Shown here piece by piece: positions 1 through 9,305 of a stretch of 64,000 nucleotides of DNA. How positions within the stretch are numbered: position 1 is the stretch's first letter; each line of letters begins with the position of its first letter. Below the pieces are notes generated by a model that was not told the origin of the DNA, made no database searches, and saw only the letters and a list, made by a program, of their open reading frames with translations. Source of the DNA: Streptomyces sp. DG1A-41 (GTDB lineage: Bacteria > Actinomycetota > Actinomycetes > Streptomycetales > Streptomycetaceae). Position numbers and translations under genes: made by a program. The DNA is taken from contig NZ_CP146350.1 in the NCBI RefSeq assembly GCF_037055355.1, positions 8,827,001 through 8,891,000 of the forward strand, given 5' to 3'.

Positions 1-785
1 CCGTACAACTCTCCCGGTAGCCGTACCATGCCGCGTCCGGGTGACCGGGCCGCCGCGACCAGCGCCCGCCCGACCCGCAGCGCGGTCGAACCCTCCAGCA
101 TGGCCACCCGCGCCTCCAGTAGCGCGACCCGGTCCCGGGCGCCTCGCAGTGCGGAATCCAGCTGCGCCTTCTCCCGTGTGAGGTCGGTCAGACGCTCGGC
201 CGTGCCGTCGTCACGGGCGGCGTCCAGGGCACGGGCGGTCTCCTCGACCGTACGCTCCAGGTCGAGCGTGCGGTCACGCAGGGAACGGGAGACGAAGTCG
301 GCGAGGACGTACTCGTCGGCCATCCGCAGCGCCGTGGCGAAACCGTCCGACGGGACGGCACGGCCGAACCAGTCGTGGAGCGGCAGGAGTTCCTTGGTGC
401 AGGCGATGGCCGCGCCCGCGTGTAGGTGGGTGTAACCGAGTGCGGAGGCCCGCAGCACCTGGCAGCGGTGGGTCACCAGGTGGTCGAGCAGCCGGTGGTA
501 GGGCAGGTCGGAGCCACGGTGGCCGAACAGAATCAGGCCTCTGCCTCCAGGGCGCATGCGTTCCAGTACGGTGAGGCAGGCCGCCTCGTCACCGTGCAGC
601 CGGGGATCGGGACCGTACGACAGCAGCACCAACTGCCCGGGGCCGACGGGCTGTTCGTGGTGGCTCAACTCGACGTCCGGCGGAAGATGGAGATAGCGGT
701 CCAGGCGCAGACCGCGGTCCGCCGTGGCGTCCACGACGGTGGTGACGCCGTCCAGATGGGGATGGAGCAGATCGATGATGCGCAT
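1..785 (-). CDS. Hypothetical protein of polysaccharide locus, C-terminus beyond window
   Basis: The gene starts at the ATG ending at 785 and runs off the left edge, so only about 261 N-terminal residues are seen. Its ATG overlaps the TGA of the upstream methyltransferase (TGATG), which implies translational coupling. The N-terminal half has the feel of a degenerate Rossmann or methyltransferase-like fold (VVDATADRGLRLDRY near residues 17-31, a LERMRPGGRGLILFG segment). The last 80 residues are rich in Glu, Arg, Ala and Leu in heptad-like order and probably form a coiled coil. I do not recognise the family. Context suggests a role in assembling or modifying the ManNAc-containing polysaccharide. 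Confidence 0.7.
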   Translation of the reverse strand, partial: MRIIDLLHPHLDGVTTVVDATADRGLRLDRYLHLPPDVELSHHEQPVGPGQLVLLSYGPDPRLHGDEAACLTVLERMRPGGRGLILFGHRGSDLPYHRLLDHLVTHRCQVLRASALGYTHLHAGAAIACTKELLPLHDWFGRAVPSDGFATALRMADEYVLADFVSRSLRDRTLDLERTVEETARALDAARDDGTAERLTDLTREKAQLDSALRGARDRVALLEARVAMLEGSTALRVGRALVAAARSPGRGMVRLPGELY

Positions 786-1462
786 CAGCGGATCCTCGTG
801 AAGACGTGGAAGCCGACCGGGTTCTCGCGGAACCCGTAGGGCTTGAACAGGGTGTGGCGCAGGCCTAGGGGTTCGAGTTCCCGGCGGTAGGCGGCTGTCG
901 GCCGGTGCACGATGTAGTCGCCCAGCGGAGAGCGTTCCTGCCCGTCCTCGTCGGCGATGATCAGTCGGCCGGTCGTCCGCACGAGCGACGCGATGTTGCG
1001 CAGGCCGGCTGACCACTGCGCGTCGTCCATGACGTGGAAGAGGACGTCCACGCACAGCACGACGTCGTACAGCCAGGGGCTGCGCCAGTCGGTGAGCGAG
1101 GCTTCGGCGTAGCGCGGGCCGCCGCCCTCGGTGCGGGCGTGCGCGATGGCCTCGGGGCTGGTGTCGAAGGCGTCGACGCGGTGGCCGCAGCGCGCGAGTG
1201 CCCGGGCGAAGTGACCTTTGCCGCAGCCCGCGTCGAGCACGAACAGCGGGGACGGAGGGGACGACAGGTCGCCGATCAGGGTGAGCAGGGCACCGAGCCG
1301 CAGCGCGTAGAAGATCTCGTTGCCGGGGCGGTCCAGGCCGATGTGCCCGCCGGAGGCGAGGTCGTCACGTTCGCGGTGGCGGGTGTTCCAGTAGGCGCGT
1401 GTGCGGCCATCGGCGGGGGCGTCCGTCGTGGCGAGGGCGTCCGTCGTGGTGGGGTCAGCCAT
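785..1462 (-). CDS. SAM-dependent class I methyltransferase
   Basis: A 225-residue protein from ATG 1462. The SAM-binding motif I is clear (VLDAGCGKGHFARAL), followed by an acidic strand end (VDAFDTSPEAIAHA) and a motif like WLYDVVLCVDVLFHVMDD. These are typical of Methyltransf_11/25 enzymes that methylate small molecules or sugars. The ATG overlaps the natural stop of the upstream epimerase (ATGGCTGA), so the two should be translated in series. In the sequence as given, a one-base deletion upstream makes them read as a single 604-residue frame. I treat them as two genes. The methyl acceptor is unknown; a polysaccharide sugar is the simplest guess from context. Confidence 0.8.
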   Translation of the reverse strand: MADPTTTDALATTDAPADGRTRAYWNTRHRERDDLASGGHIGLDRPGNEIFYALRLGALLTLIGDLSSPPSPLFVLDAGCGKGHFARALARCGHRVDAFDTSPEAIAHARTEGGGPRYAEASLTDWRSPWLYDVVLCVDVLFHVMDDAQWSAGLRNIASLVRTTGRLIIADEDGQERSPLGDYIVHRPTAAYRRELEPLGLRHTLFKPYGFRENPVGFHVFTRIR

Positions 1463-2542
1463 GACGCTCCAGCCAGTGGGTGAGCACCCGGGCGATGCGG
1501 GGCCGGCCTTTCCGTCCCACAGCGGCGGGCCCTCGGAAGGCTGCGTCACCGCGCCGACCAGCACTTTGTGCAGCGCAGGCGCCAACTCATCGTGCCGCAC
1601 CAGCCGGTTGGTGCCGTGGGTGACGGTCACCGGGCGCTCGGTGGTGCTGCGCAGGGTCAGGCAGGGTACGCCCAGCACGGTGGTCTCCTCCTGGACTCCG
1701 CCCGAGTCGGTGATTACGGCGGCTGCCCCGCGGACCAGGCTCATGAACTCCACGTAGCCGAGCGGTTCGAGGAGGTGGAGGCCGGGCGCGTCCGCGAGGC
1801 CCGCCGCGCGCAGCGCCGCCCCGCCGCGCGGATGCAGCGGTACGGCGAGGTCGAGGTGGACAGCGGCCTCGGCCAGGGCGCGGGCGGCGGCTTCGGCCGC
1901 CCGGGGGTCGTCGACGTTGGCGGGCCGGTGCAGCGTCACCACGCCGTAGCGCTCGGGCAGGCCGTGCGCGGCACGGGCTGCGGCCGGGTCGAAGCGATCC
2001 AGGTGGCCGAGCAGGGTGTCGATCATCGGATTACCGACGAAGTGGACACGGGCCGGGTCGACGCCCTCCCGGGAAAGGTGGCCCACGGCCTCGGGGCTGG
2101 TGGCGAAGAGCAACTCGGCGAGCTGGTCGACCAGACGCCGGTTGACCTCCTCCGGCATCGTCGTGTCGAAGCTGCGCAGGCCCGCCTCCACATGGGCGAT
2201 GGGGATCGGCAGCTTGGCGGCGACGAGGGCGGCGGCCAGCGTGGAGTTGACGTCCCCGTAGACCACGACGACGGCCGGCGCGCGGGCCGCCAGCTCGGCT
2301 TCCAGCGCGACCACCAGGTCGGCCGTCTGCCGCGCGTGGCTGCCGGAGCCGACACCGAGGTCGGTGTCCGGTTCGGGCAAGCCGAGCTGGCGGAAGAAGA
2401 TGTCCGACATGCGTTCGTCGTAGTGCTGCCCGGTGTGGACGAGCACCTGGCCGCAGCCGGCCGTGCGCAGGGCGGCGATGACCGGTGCGGCCTTGACGAA
2501 GTTCGGCCGGGCGCCGACGACATGCAGTACAGGGCCGTTCAT
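1455..2542 (-). pseudogene. wecB: UDP-N-acetylglucosamine 2-epimerase, frameshifted near C-terminus
   Basis: Non-hydrolysing UDP-GlcNAc 2-epimerase, which makes UDP-ManNAc. It starts at ATG 2542 with VLHVVGARPNFVKAAP, and shows the family signatures HTGQHYDERMSDIFF, GDVNST, HVEAGLRS, PEEVNR, TLHRPANVD and TDSGGVQEE. The frame is correct to PPLWDGKAG, then switches. Restoring one C in the run at 1499-1502 gives PRIARVLTHWLERHG and a stop at 1455-1457, the normal end. Only the last dozen residues are affected, so the enzyme may still work as a fusion, or the deletion may be a sequencing error. The start lies 38 bp from the divergent glycosyltransferase start, so the two share a very short promoter interval. 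Confidence 0.8.
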
Positions 2543-2580
2543 TTCCGTTGGCCTCCGCTCCGTCGACCTACCGTAGCGAC

Positions 2581-4032
2581 ATGTCCCGTCGTATCCCACA
2601 TGCGCTCATCCTTGCGGTATCGGTAGCTTGGTCCGAGTTGCGCCACGACCCCATTCGGGCGATACTGCTCGGCGTTCGGATGTCGCCGGCGGCTGTCCGG
2701 CACCGGCTACGGGGCCTGGAGCGGCGGCTCGCCGTCCGCGCCCGGACAGCCGGGCCGACCGCGGCGCCGTCCGCGGCGCGGATGCCCAAACCCGTCGGAC
2801 GAACCGTCCGGCCCGCGCCGGGCCGCGTACTCCATCTCGTCACCAACGGGCTTCCGTTCAAGCACGCCGGCTACACCGTGCGCACCCAGGCGCTGGTTGA
2901 GGCGCAGCGGGCGGCCGGGCTCGATCCACACGTCGTGACACGCATCGGGTTCCCGGTGGCGCAGGGGGTGCTGGACGCCCGACCGCTGCAGATCGTGGGC
3001 GACGTGCCCCAGCACCGGCTGCTGCCGCTGATGCTGCCGTACGGGCAGGGCGCGGTGCTGGCCCGCAACGCCGAGCTGGCCGGCCGTCTGGTGGAGCGGC
3101 TGCGGCCCAGCGTCCTGCACGCGGCAACCGACCACGGCAACGGGCGTGTGGCGCTGGCCCTGCGCGAGACCTACGGGCTGCCCGTGGTCTACGAAGTACG
3201 TGGGTTTCTGGAGGAGACCTGGCTGACCCAGGCCCCGGGACGGTCACGGGACGACGAGACCTACCGCGCCCGGCGCGAGCTGGAGACGTACTGCATGCGT
3301 GAGGCCGATCTGGTGCTGACGCTGGGCGCGGCTATGAAGGCCGAGATCGTAGCGCGAGGGGTGCCCGAGGAGCGGGTCCTCATCTCGCCGAACGCGGTGG
3401 ACGAAACGTTCCTGGCTCCGCTGCCGGACGGCGCGCCGCTGCGTGCCCGGCTCGGCATCGCCCCGGACGACCTGGTCGTCGGCACTGTCAGCAGCCTTAC
3501 GCCACACGAGGGCATCGGCACTTTGCTCCGTGCGGGTGCCGAGTTGCGGCGCCGGGGAGCCCCTCTGCGACTGCTGATCGTGGGCGACGGTCCCGAACGC
3601 CCGGCACTGCAACGACTGGCCGCCCGACTGGGCCTCGACGACGGCATCGCTCTGTTCGCCGGTCGGGTGCCACACTCCCAAGTGCGCGACTACTACGCCG
3701 CGTTGGACGTCTTCGCACTGCCACGCACCGACGAGCGCGTGTGCCATCTGGTGACCCCCCTCAAGCCGGTCGAGGCGATGGCGGTCGGCCTTCCCGTCGT
3801 CAGCAGCGATCTCACAGCCATGCGGGAACTGGTCGAGCCGGGCGTGAGCGGCCTGCTAATTCATCATAAATCATCTCGTGTCTGGGCAGATTCTCTAGAA
3901 AGACTTCTTTACTGTAAAACGCGACGAAATGAATGGGGAGCAGCCGCCCGCGAGCTGGTCGCGCGCGAACGCACCTGGAAACGCGTCGCGGCCACGACCC
4001 GTGAGGCGTACCGCAGTCTCGGATGCGTCTGA
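2581..4032 (+). CDS. GT4-family glycosyltransferase
   Basis: A 483-residue retaining glycosyltransferase of GT-B fold (family GT4). The N-terminal domain carries LVTNGLPFKHAGYTVRTQALVEAQ. The C-terminal donor domain has VGTVSSLTPHEGIGTLLRA, LLIVGDGPER and the nucleotide-sugar signature KPVEAMAVGLPVVSSDL. I prefer ATG 2581; a TTG at 2548 is in frame but would overlap the divergent epimerase promoter. The likely job is adding a sugar to the polysaccharide built by this locus. Codons from about 3855 to 3945 are strikingly AT-rich for this genome (CTA, ATT, AAA, AGA, CTT), although the protein still aligns in character with the family's C-terminal region. Confidence 0.85.
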   Translation: MSRRIPHALILAVSVAWSELRHDPIRAILLGVRMSPAAVRHRLRGLERRLAVRARTAGPTAAPSAARMPKPVGRTVRPAPGRVLHLVTNGLPFKHAGYTVRTQALVEAQRAAGLDPHVVTRIGFPVAQGVLDARPLQIVGDVPQHRLLPLMLPYGQGAVLARNAELAGRLVERLRPSVLHAATDHGNGRVALALRETYGLPVVYEVRGFLEETWLTQAPGRSRDDETYRARRELETYCMREADLVLTLGAAMKAEIVARGVPEERVLISPNAVDETFLAPLPDGAPLRARLGIAPDDLVVGTVSSLTPHEGIGTLLRAGAELRRRGAPLRLLIVGDGPERPALQRLAARLGLDDGIALFAGRVPHSQVRDYYAALDVFALPRTDERVCHLVTPLKPVEAMAVGLPVVSSDLTAMRELVEPGVSGLLIHHKSSRVWADSLERLLYCKTRRNEWGAAARELVARERTWKRVAATTREAYRSLGCV

Positions 4033-4087
4033 GTCCCAGATCCCCCAGCGGCACCAGCCAGCGTCCTGCACCTTTGGTCCATCACGT

Positions 4088-4103
4088 CCTGCCGTCCGGC
4101 AGG
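4088..4103. other. Short perfect inverted repeat upstream of wecC relic
   Basis: CCTGCCG-TC-CGGCAGG is a 7-bp perfect stem with a 2-base centre, between the glycosyltransferase stop and the wecC relic. It could be a weak terminator or an operator. It has no T-tract. Confidence 0.3.
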
Positions 4104-4130
4104 GCCTGCCTTGAGGCGGAGTGAATCGCT

Positions 4131-4589
4131 ATGCAGTCCTCACCGGCCGAACCGCTCGGGGAATCGAGCGCACAACTAGCGGAGGAAGAACGGTACGACC
4201 GCGTCGAGCTCGCGGTGATCGGGCTCGGTTACGTAGGACTGCCGCTCGTGCGCGAGGCGGCCTCCGTCGACCTGAGAGTCGTGGGTCTCGACCGGGACCC
4301 GCGGGTCGTCGCGGGGCTACGCCGGCTCCCATGTCGACGACGTGCCGGACGAGGACGTCCGCCGGATGCGGGAGGCGGGATTCAGGGCGTACACGGACGA
4401 CGCCTGTCTCGCCCGGGCGCGGACCGTGGTGATCTGCGTGCCGACCTCATGGCGGCAGTTCGCGATCACGACCTGACGGTCCTGCTGCAGGACCACTCGG
4501 CCTACGACCTGCCTTTGCTCGCCGACGAGGCCCGCCTGCCGTTCGACACCCGAGGCCGGATCTTCCAGCCCGGGGTCGAAGTTCTGTAG
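4131..4589 (+). pseudogene. wecC: UDP-ManNAc/UDP-glucose dehydrogenase relic (wecC-like)
   Basis: The first 65 residues are a normal nucleotide-sugar dehydrogenase start (ELAVIGLGYVGLPLVREAA, then VGLDRDPRVVAGL). At about 4318 the frame changes: the expected SHVDDVPDEDVRRM and ARTVVICVPT lie in another frame up to about 4450. The whole catalytic middle is then missing, and the sequence rejoins in the original frame at the C-terminal domain (HDLTVLLQDHSAYDLPLLADEARLPFDTRG). Intact members are about 430 residues; this has about 152 codons and lacks the catalytic Cys region. It is dead, so conversion of UDP-ManNAc to UDP-ManNAcA is not encoded in this window. Confidence 0.85.
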
Positions 4590-4649
4590 ACCGCCACCTA
4601 TCCCACCCGGCCCAACGGCCCCACTTACGGCTAGTTATGAGGTTCTTCG

Positions 4650-5816
4650 ATGCGTGTACTCGTCGCCACCATCGTGCACCACCCCGAGGATGCACGGATC
4701 CTGCACCGGCAGATCGCCGCCCTGCGGGAGCGCGGGCACCAGGTTATGTACGCCGCGCCGTTCGCGGCATGCGGGGTGACGCCGCGGCCGGGCGTCGAGG
4801 GCGTGGAGCTCCCCCGGGCCGCCGGCCGCGACCGCCGCGCGGCGCTGCACGCGGCCGGCGATCTGCTGGCCGAGCGAGGGCCGGAGGCGGACGTGGTGCT
4901 GCTGCACGACCCCGAACTGCTGCTGGCTCTGCCCGGCGCGATGCGCCGCTGGCGGCATGGCGGGCGGGCTCCGGTGACGGTGTGGGACGTGCACGAGGAC
5001 ACAGCAGCGGCGCTCGTCATGAAGCGCTGGGTGCCGGGAGTGCTGCGGCCATCGTTGCGGCTGGGAGTGCGGGCCGCTGAACGGCTGGCGGAGCGGCATC
5101 TGCGACTCCTGCTGGCCGAGGACGCGTACCAGGCCCGCTTCCGCCATGTTCACCCCGTCGTGCCGAACTTCGCGACCGTACCGCCTCTCCCGCCCGAGCA
5201 GCCCCGCGACGACCGCGTCGTCTATCTGGGGCGCCTGTCGCGGCCGCGCGGCGTACTGGACATGATCGAAACGGCACGGCTGCTGGGACCTGCCGTGCGG
5301 GTCGAGGTGATCGGCGAGGCGAACGCGGACGTACGAGAGGTACTCACGCAGGCCGACCGGGAAGGAGTGCTGCGCTGGTACGGTTTCCTGCCCAACGACC
5401 GTGCACTCGCCAGGCTTTCGGGCGCTCTGGCCGGCCTCTCCCTCCTTCACGACCAGCCCAACTACCGCCACTCACGCCCGACCAAGGTCGTCGAGTACAT
5501 GGCCCACGGTGTGCCGGTCGTCACCACGCCCACCCCGCTCGCGTCGGAGCTGGTCGAGCGGCACGGCTGCGGACTGGTCGTACCGTACGAGGATCCGGCG
5601 GCCGCGGCGGACGCCGTGCGGCGTCTGCGCGCCGACCAGGCACTGCGAGTGGGCGCGGCCCGGCGGGGTCGCGAGGTTGCCCTGTCCGGCCTGAACTGGC
5701 AGGTCAGATCGGCCGAGTTCGTGGCCCTGCTGGAGCGATGGGTGAACGAGGCGGACGCCGCCAGGAACGCCGCTTCCGGCTCCGCGCCCATGAGTGACGC
5801 GGTTCTGGCCGGCTGA
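4650..5816 (+). CDS. GT4-family glycosyltransferase
   Basis: A 388-residue GT-B glycosyltransferase starting MRVLVATIVHHPEDARILHRQ, typical of GT4 enzymes for exopolysaccharide or lipid-linked sugars. The donor domain shows VVYLGRLSRPRGVLDMIE, VEVIGEAN and the signature HSRPTKVVEYMAHGVPVVTTP with a Glu in the expected EX7E position. It follows the dehydrogenase relic by 60 bp on the same strand and closes the polysaccharide locus. No transmembrane segment is obvious, so it is probably a cytosolic or membrane-associated enzyme. Donor and acceptor cannot be told from sequence. Confidence 0.85.
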   Translation: MRVLVATIVHHPEDARILHRQIAALRERGHQVMYAAPFAACGVTPRPGVEGVELPRAAGRDRRAALHAAGDLLAERGPEADVVLLHDPELLLALPGAMRRWRHGGRAPVTVWDVHEDTAAALVMKRWVPGVLRPSLRLGVRAAERLAERHLRLLLAEDAYQARFRHVHPVVPNFATVPPLPPEQPRDDRVVYLGRLSRPRGVLDMIETARLLGPAVRVEVIGEANADVREVLTQADREGVLRWYGFLPNDRALARLSGALAGLSLLHDQPNYRHSRPTKVVEYMAHGVPVVTTPTPLASELVERHGCGLVVPYEDPAAAADAVRRLRADQALRVGAARRGREVALSGLNWQVRSAEFVALLERWVNEADAARNAASGSAPMSDAVLAG

Positions 5817-6735
5817 CCTGCCCTCCGCCCGGCCCGGGCGACGCCCCGGCACCCGCCAGCTGGACACGGCACTGTTTGTCGCCCGCCGGCAGATGGCCGA
5901 TGCCATGAGACGAGAGCAGCCCCTCCGCCACTGAACCCGCGCCGACGGCGGCTTGAAGATGCGCGGCACCGTCCGGGACCCACGCCGAGGTGGATCTGGG
6001 GCAGTCGGCCCATGCCCGGCAAGAACCGAGGACCGCGAACCGCCCGTTCCAGCCCCGTGAGTGGGTCAGTTCCCGGATTTGATCCCCTGGGCTGCGAGGC
6101 AGCGGACGGCTCACCTTCTGGCCCGGTGGTAGGGCCGGGGACGTGCGACAGCATCACCGCAGTCTGCCAGCGGAGGGATCTGACCCGGCTGCCGCCGCAG
6201 TCAAGCCCGGGGCGTCCGTCTGGTCCTGACCACCCGTCTGTGTGGCTTCGTGCACTGCTGACAGCAGCATTTGGCCACCAGTCGGGAAGGCGCTGAGAGA
6301 AGCGAGCGCATGCGATGTCCATGGGAAATGACGGCGCTCCGGGGACGCGAGTGCAGGGGACGACCGGCTGTGGCTGCTTGACGTCTGTCCTATGCGCTGC
6401 GTGCGGGCTGAAGCGGTCAGTTGACGGCATCGGGTCCGCTGTCGGCGAATCCGCCTGGGTGCTCGGCGTTCGCGGTGCTTGGGTGTCGGGACGGAGATCC
6501 TTTCATGTCTCCTCCGGCAACGCATACGCCTCCCATGCCACGCCATTCTTCGGGATGTGGAGATAGCGGCGCGGGTCAGGGTGTCAGCCTCTGGGAGCTC
6601 GTCCGTTTTTCAGGTGAACTTACCGCTTTTCATGGGGGTGGGCGGTAGACATTCTTCTACGCTCTTATCCGGCAGGAGCAGTACGAACACGGTGTGCATG
6701 CCCTCTTTGGGCTCGGATGACCGTCGGGGGTTCGC
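5817..6735. other. 919-bp interval without recognisable gene
   Basis: Several open frames cross this stretch on both strands, but their translations show no family motif and are rich in Pro, Arg and Ser, as expected of shadow frames. It separates the polysaccharide locus from the PAS-GGDEF gene and should hold that gene's promoter. No convincing -10/-35 pair stood out. Confidence 0.5.
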
Positions 6736-8775
6736 ATGAGGCCGGGACAGGTCGGTTGGTGGGGCTCGTTGCGCGCCGTTCGTATCGGCTGGTCGTCGGC
6801 GGCATGTGGGTGGGGCAAGGCTCTGGAGCTGGGATGCGTGCTTGCCGCCGCGGTGAGCGCGAGCTCGACGGCGGCGCTGTTCATCCCAGTCGGCGTCGGG
6901 GTGCCGGCTGCGCATGGTCTGGCCGCCCTGTCGCTGCTTGGGCGTGCCAGGACGGCCGCCGGAAGGGTCCGCCTTCGCCTTGCGCTCCTAGCGGTGTCTG
7001 TGGCAGCGGGTGGCCTTCACCACCTCGTGGTCAATCAGCTCCCTTCCTCTCGATGCAAACTCGGTGGTGGCCTCCACTTCGTCCTCCAACTGCTAGCGGC
7101 CACCGGAATCACACTGTGTCTGGTGCTGGGGGTCGCCGGGTTGGCCGTCGCGGTGTCGGACGGCGGCACGACGCTGGTTTGGCTGCGGCGAGTCCTGGAC
7201 GGATGGATGATCGCAGGCTCCCTGCTCACACTGGGGTGGGTGCTGCTGCTGAATCGTGCCGACCAAAGCGGCGATGCCTTCGGGTCCTTGCAGGATCTGG
7301 CACGCGTTGTGACGGACGTCCTGGTCTTTGGACTTCTGGTGGCACTGCGCTACTCGCTGAAGCGTCCTGAGCGCACTGCGACAACGGTGGGTGTCCTGGC
7401 CCTCGTCGTGTTGTCCGCGAGCGACGTGCTGCGCATCCTCATGCCGGCCCCCGGCACCTGGTACGGCATTCCTTGCGCAGCGGCCTGCTCGATCACTGGC
7501 CTGCTCCTCATCGCCCTTGCCCCATGGCTGGCCGGAGGCACCAGCGTCGTTGACGTCGACCAGCGCACCATGCCCGTTGTCGGGGTCGTGGCCGCTTTCG
7601 TGCCCGTGGCCGTCTGCGTCCTGGCCTTGACAGCTCACACCATGGCCGGAGGCCGCACCGACATGGTTCTGCTGGTCCTGGCGGGTTTGCTGCCCATCTC
7701 GCTCGGTATCCGCCAGGGCATCATCCACGCCGATCACCTGCGTATCACTCGCGAAGCCATCACCCGGGAGGCGCTTTACCGCGCCATGGTCGACGGCACC
7801 CGCGACGTGATCACCATCGTCAGCCTGGACGGCCGCGTGCGCTACGTCAGTCCTGCCGCTCATCACGTCTTCGGTTACCGGCCTGAGGACCTGCTGGGTG
7901 CCCGTCTGCCCCTGTACTGCCACCCCGACGACCTGACGCCGCTGATGCAAGCAGTCGAGACGCTGCGGCAGGAAGCCGCATCAGGCATCCGCGGTCCGGG
8001 CCGCCGCGTGTCCTGCCGGGTCCGCCACGCCGACGGACGTTGGCGCCACGTCGAGTCGACGGTCAGCCACCACGGCGAGGGAATGATCTTCAGCAGTCGC
8101 GATGTGACCGACCGGGTCACCCAGCAGGAACAACTCGAGCACCTGGCCTTCCACGACGCGCTCACCGGACTGCCCAACCGGGCCCTGTTCGCCGACCGAG
8201 TCGCGCATGCCCTGCGCAAGCGGACCACTCGCGCAGCCCCACCCGCAGTGCTCTTCATGGACCTGGACGGCTTCAAGGCTGTCAACGACTCGGCTGGACA
8301 TGCGGTGGGCGACGCTCTCCTGATCCACGCCGCTCGTCGGCTCCAGGCATCCGTACGGGCTGAAGACACCGTGGCCCGACTCGGCGGTGACGAGTTCGCC
8401 GCCCTCCTGGAGGGAGAGGCCGGGACGCACCCCTCACGTGCCAAAGACGTCGCCGAGCGAATCCTGTCTGCCCTGACACGGCCATACCAGATCGCAGGCA
8501 GCAAGGCGCTCGTCTCGGCCTCCATCGGCATGACACTAGCCCTCCCGGGCGTCACACCGGACGAACTCCTCCGCCAAGCCGATGAAGCCATGTACGCGGC
8601 CAAGAGAGCAGGCAAAGGCCGCATCCGCATGCACATCCCCCAGCCCCGCCAAACTGGCCACAGTCCGTCCCCCGAAACCCGCCAGACGGCCACTCCCCTC
8701 CAGGCGTCAGACGAACCGGCTGCGCACGGCCTGGGGCAGTGCCCCCGTGCTGCCGGCGGTACCCGGCACCCCTGA
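6736..8775 (+). CDS. Membrane PAS-GGDEF diguanylate cyclase
   Basis: A 679-residue sensor that should synthesise cyclic di-GMP from two GTP. Residues 1-340 form eight or so hydrophobic segments. A PAS domain follows at about 348-460 (YRAMVDGTRDVITIVSLDGRVRYVSP, FGYRPEDLLG). The GGDEF domain spans about 465-635 with HDALTGLPNR, FMDLDGFKAVNDS and an intact RLGGDEF at 550-554. An RAED I-site begins nine residues before the motif (541-544), so product inhibition is expected. No EAL or HD-GYP domain is present. In Streptomyces c-di-GMP controls development through BldD, so this could couple a membrane signal to differentiation. The 45-residue tail is low-complexity. Confidence 0.9.
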   Translation: MRPGQVGWWGSLRAVRIGWSSAACGWGKALELGCVLAAAVSASSTAALFIPVGVGVPAAHGLAALSLLGRARTAAGRVRLRLALLAVSVAAGGLHHLVVNQLPSSRCKLGGGLHFVLQLLAATGITLCLVLGVAGLAVAVSDGGTTLVWLRRVLDGWMIAGSLLTLGWVLLLNRADQSGDAFGSLQDLARVVTDVLVFGLLVALRYSLKRPERTATTVGVLALVVLSASDVLRILMPAPGTWYGIPCAAACSITGLLLIALAPWLAGGTSVVDVDQRTMPVVGVVAAFVPVAVCVLALTAHTMAGGRTDMVLLVLAGLLPISLGIRQGIIHADHLRITREAITREALYRAMVDGTRDVITIVSLDGRVRYVSPAAHHVFGYRPEDLLGARLPLYCHPDDLTPLMQAVETLRQEAASGIRGPGRRVSCRVRHADGRWRHVESTVSHHGEGMIFSSRDVTDRVTQQEQLEHLAFHDALTGLPNRALFADRVAHALRKRTTRAAPPAVLFMDLDGFKAVNDSAGHAVGDALLIHAARRLQASVRAEDTVARLGGDEFAALLEGEAGTHPSRAKDVAERILSALTRPYQIAGSKALVSASIGMTLALPGVTPDELLRQADEAMYAAKRAGKGRIRMHIPQPRQTGHSPSPETRQTATPLQASDEPAAHGLGQCPRAAGGTRHP

Positions 8776-9027
8776 TCCGAGCCTGATTGGCCGGCAGGGA
8801 CTGGACATTGCCATGGGCCGTGAGTCAGAGCTTCGAGGTGCACCGGGAGCCGGCCCTACGTCTGGTGTCCCAGGCCGAAGCCCACACCCACTGGGCCTTC
8901 ATCACCCTCATGACCCGCCGCCCAGCCCGCCCCCGCCGCGAAGCCGAGGCAGCCCCGACCACCCCTCACGATAGCCGTCTGAAAGCCCATCTGCTGCCGC
9001 GCGGCTGCCCACTGAGGTTTTCTCAGT
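8776..9027. other. Interval between GGDEF gene and IS relics
   Basis: The plus strand encodes a fragment resembling VSQAEAHTHWAFITLMTRR at about 8865-8930, which may be scrap of a transposase, but I could not place it in a family. Nothing else is recognisable. Confidence 0.3.
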
Positions 9028-9305
9028 GAAGATCATTTCCAGTGCCCATTGAGAACGAGTGCGGCGCGGGCTATGTCGCCGATTCTGCTAGGGCTGAGGG
9101 TGACGTGCTTGAGGGCTCGCCAGCGTTCCTTCAGTTCCGCCGCGGTCCGCTCGCCGCGCGCCCTCACGTGTCTGATCAGCGCACCCCGGCGCGGGTTCCT
9201 CGGTCCAGGGCGGTCTCCGCGTGGCTTTTGGGGCGGCGTACGGGCACGTGAATGCCGATGCCGGCGCCGATGTAGCCCTTGTCGGCGAGCGTGGGCAGCC
9301 CGTCG
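9028..9305 (-). pseudogene. IS5-family (DDE_Tnp_4) transposase C-terminal relic
   Basis: Read on the minus strand this gives ADGLPTLADKGYIGAGIGIHVPVRRPK, then after a stop and frame change RARGERTAAELKERWRALKHVTLSPSR and ARAALVLNGHWK with a stop at about 9028. This is the conserved C-terminal end of a common Streptomyces IS5-type transposase. The catalytic Asp in LADKGY and Glu in the AAELKERW region are visible. The N-terminal two thirds are gone, replaced by the IS630 relic on the opposite strand. A frameshift near 9190 confirms it is inactive. Confidence 0.75.

Noticed and set aside
785..2599. A natural epimerase-methyltransferase fusion protein
   Set aside because: The alternative frame restores the normal epimerase C-terminus and an overlapping stop/start, so a one-base deletion explains the fusion better.
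5462..6430. 322-codon minus-strand frame overlapping the end of the GT4 gene
   Set aside because: Pro/Arg/Ser-rich with no motif, and it overlaps a well-supported glycosyltransferase.
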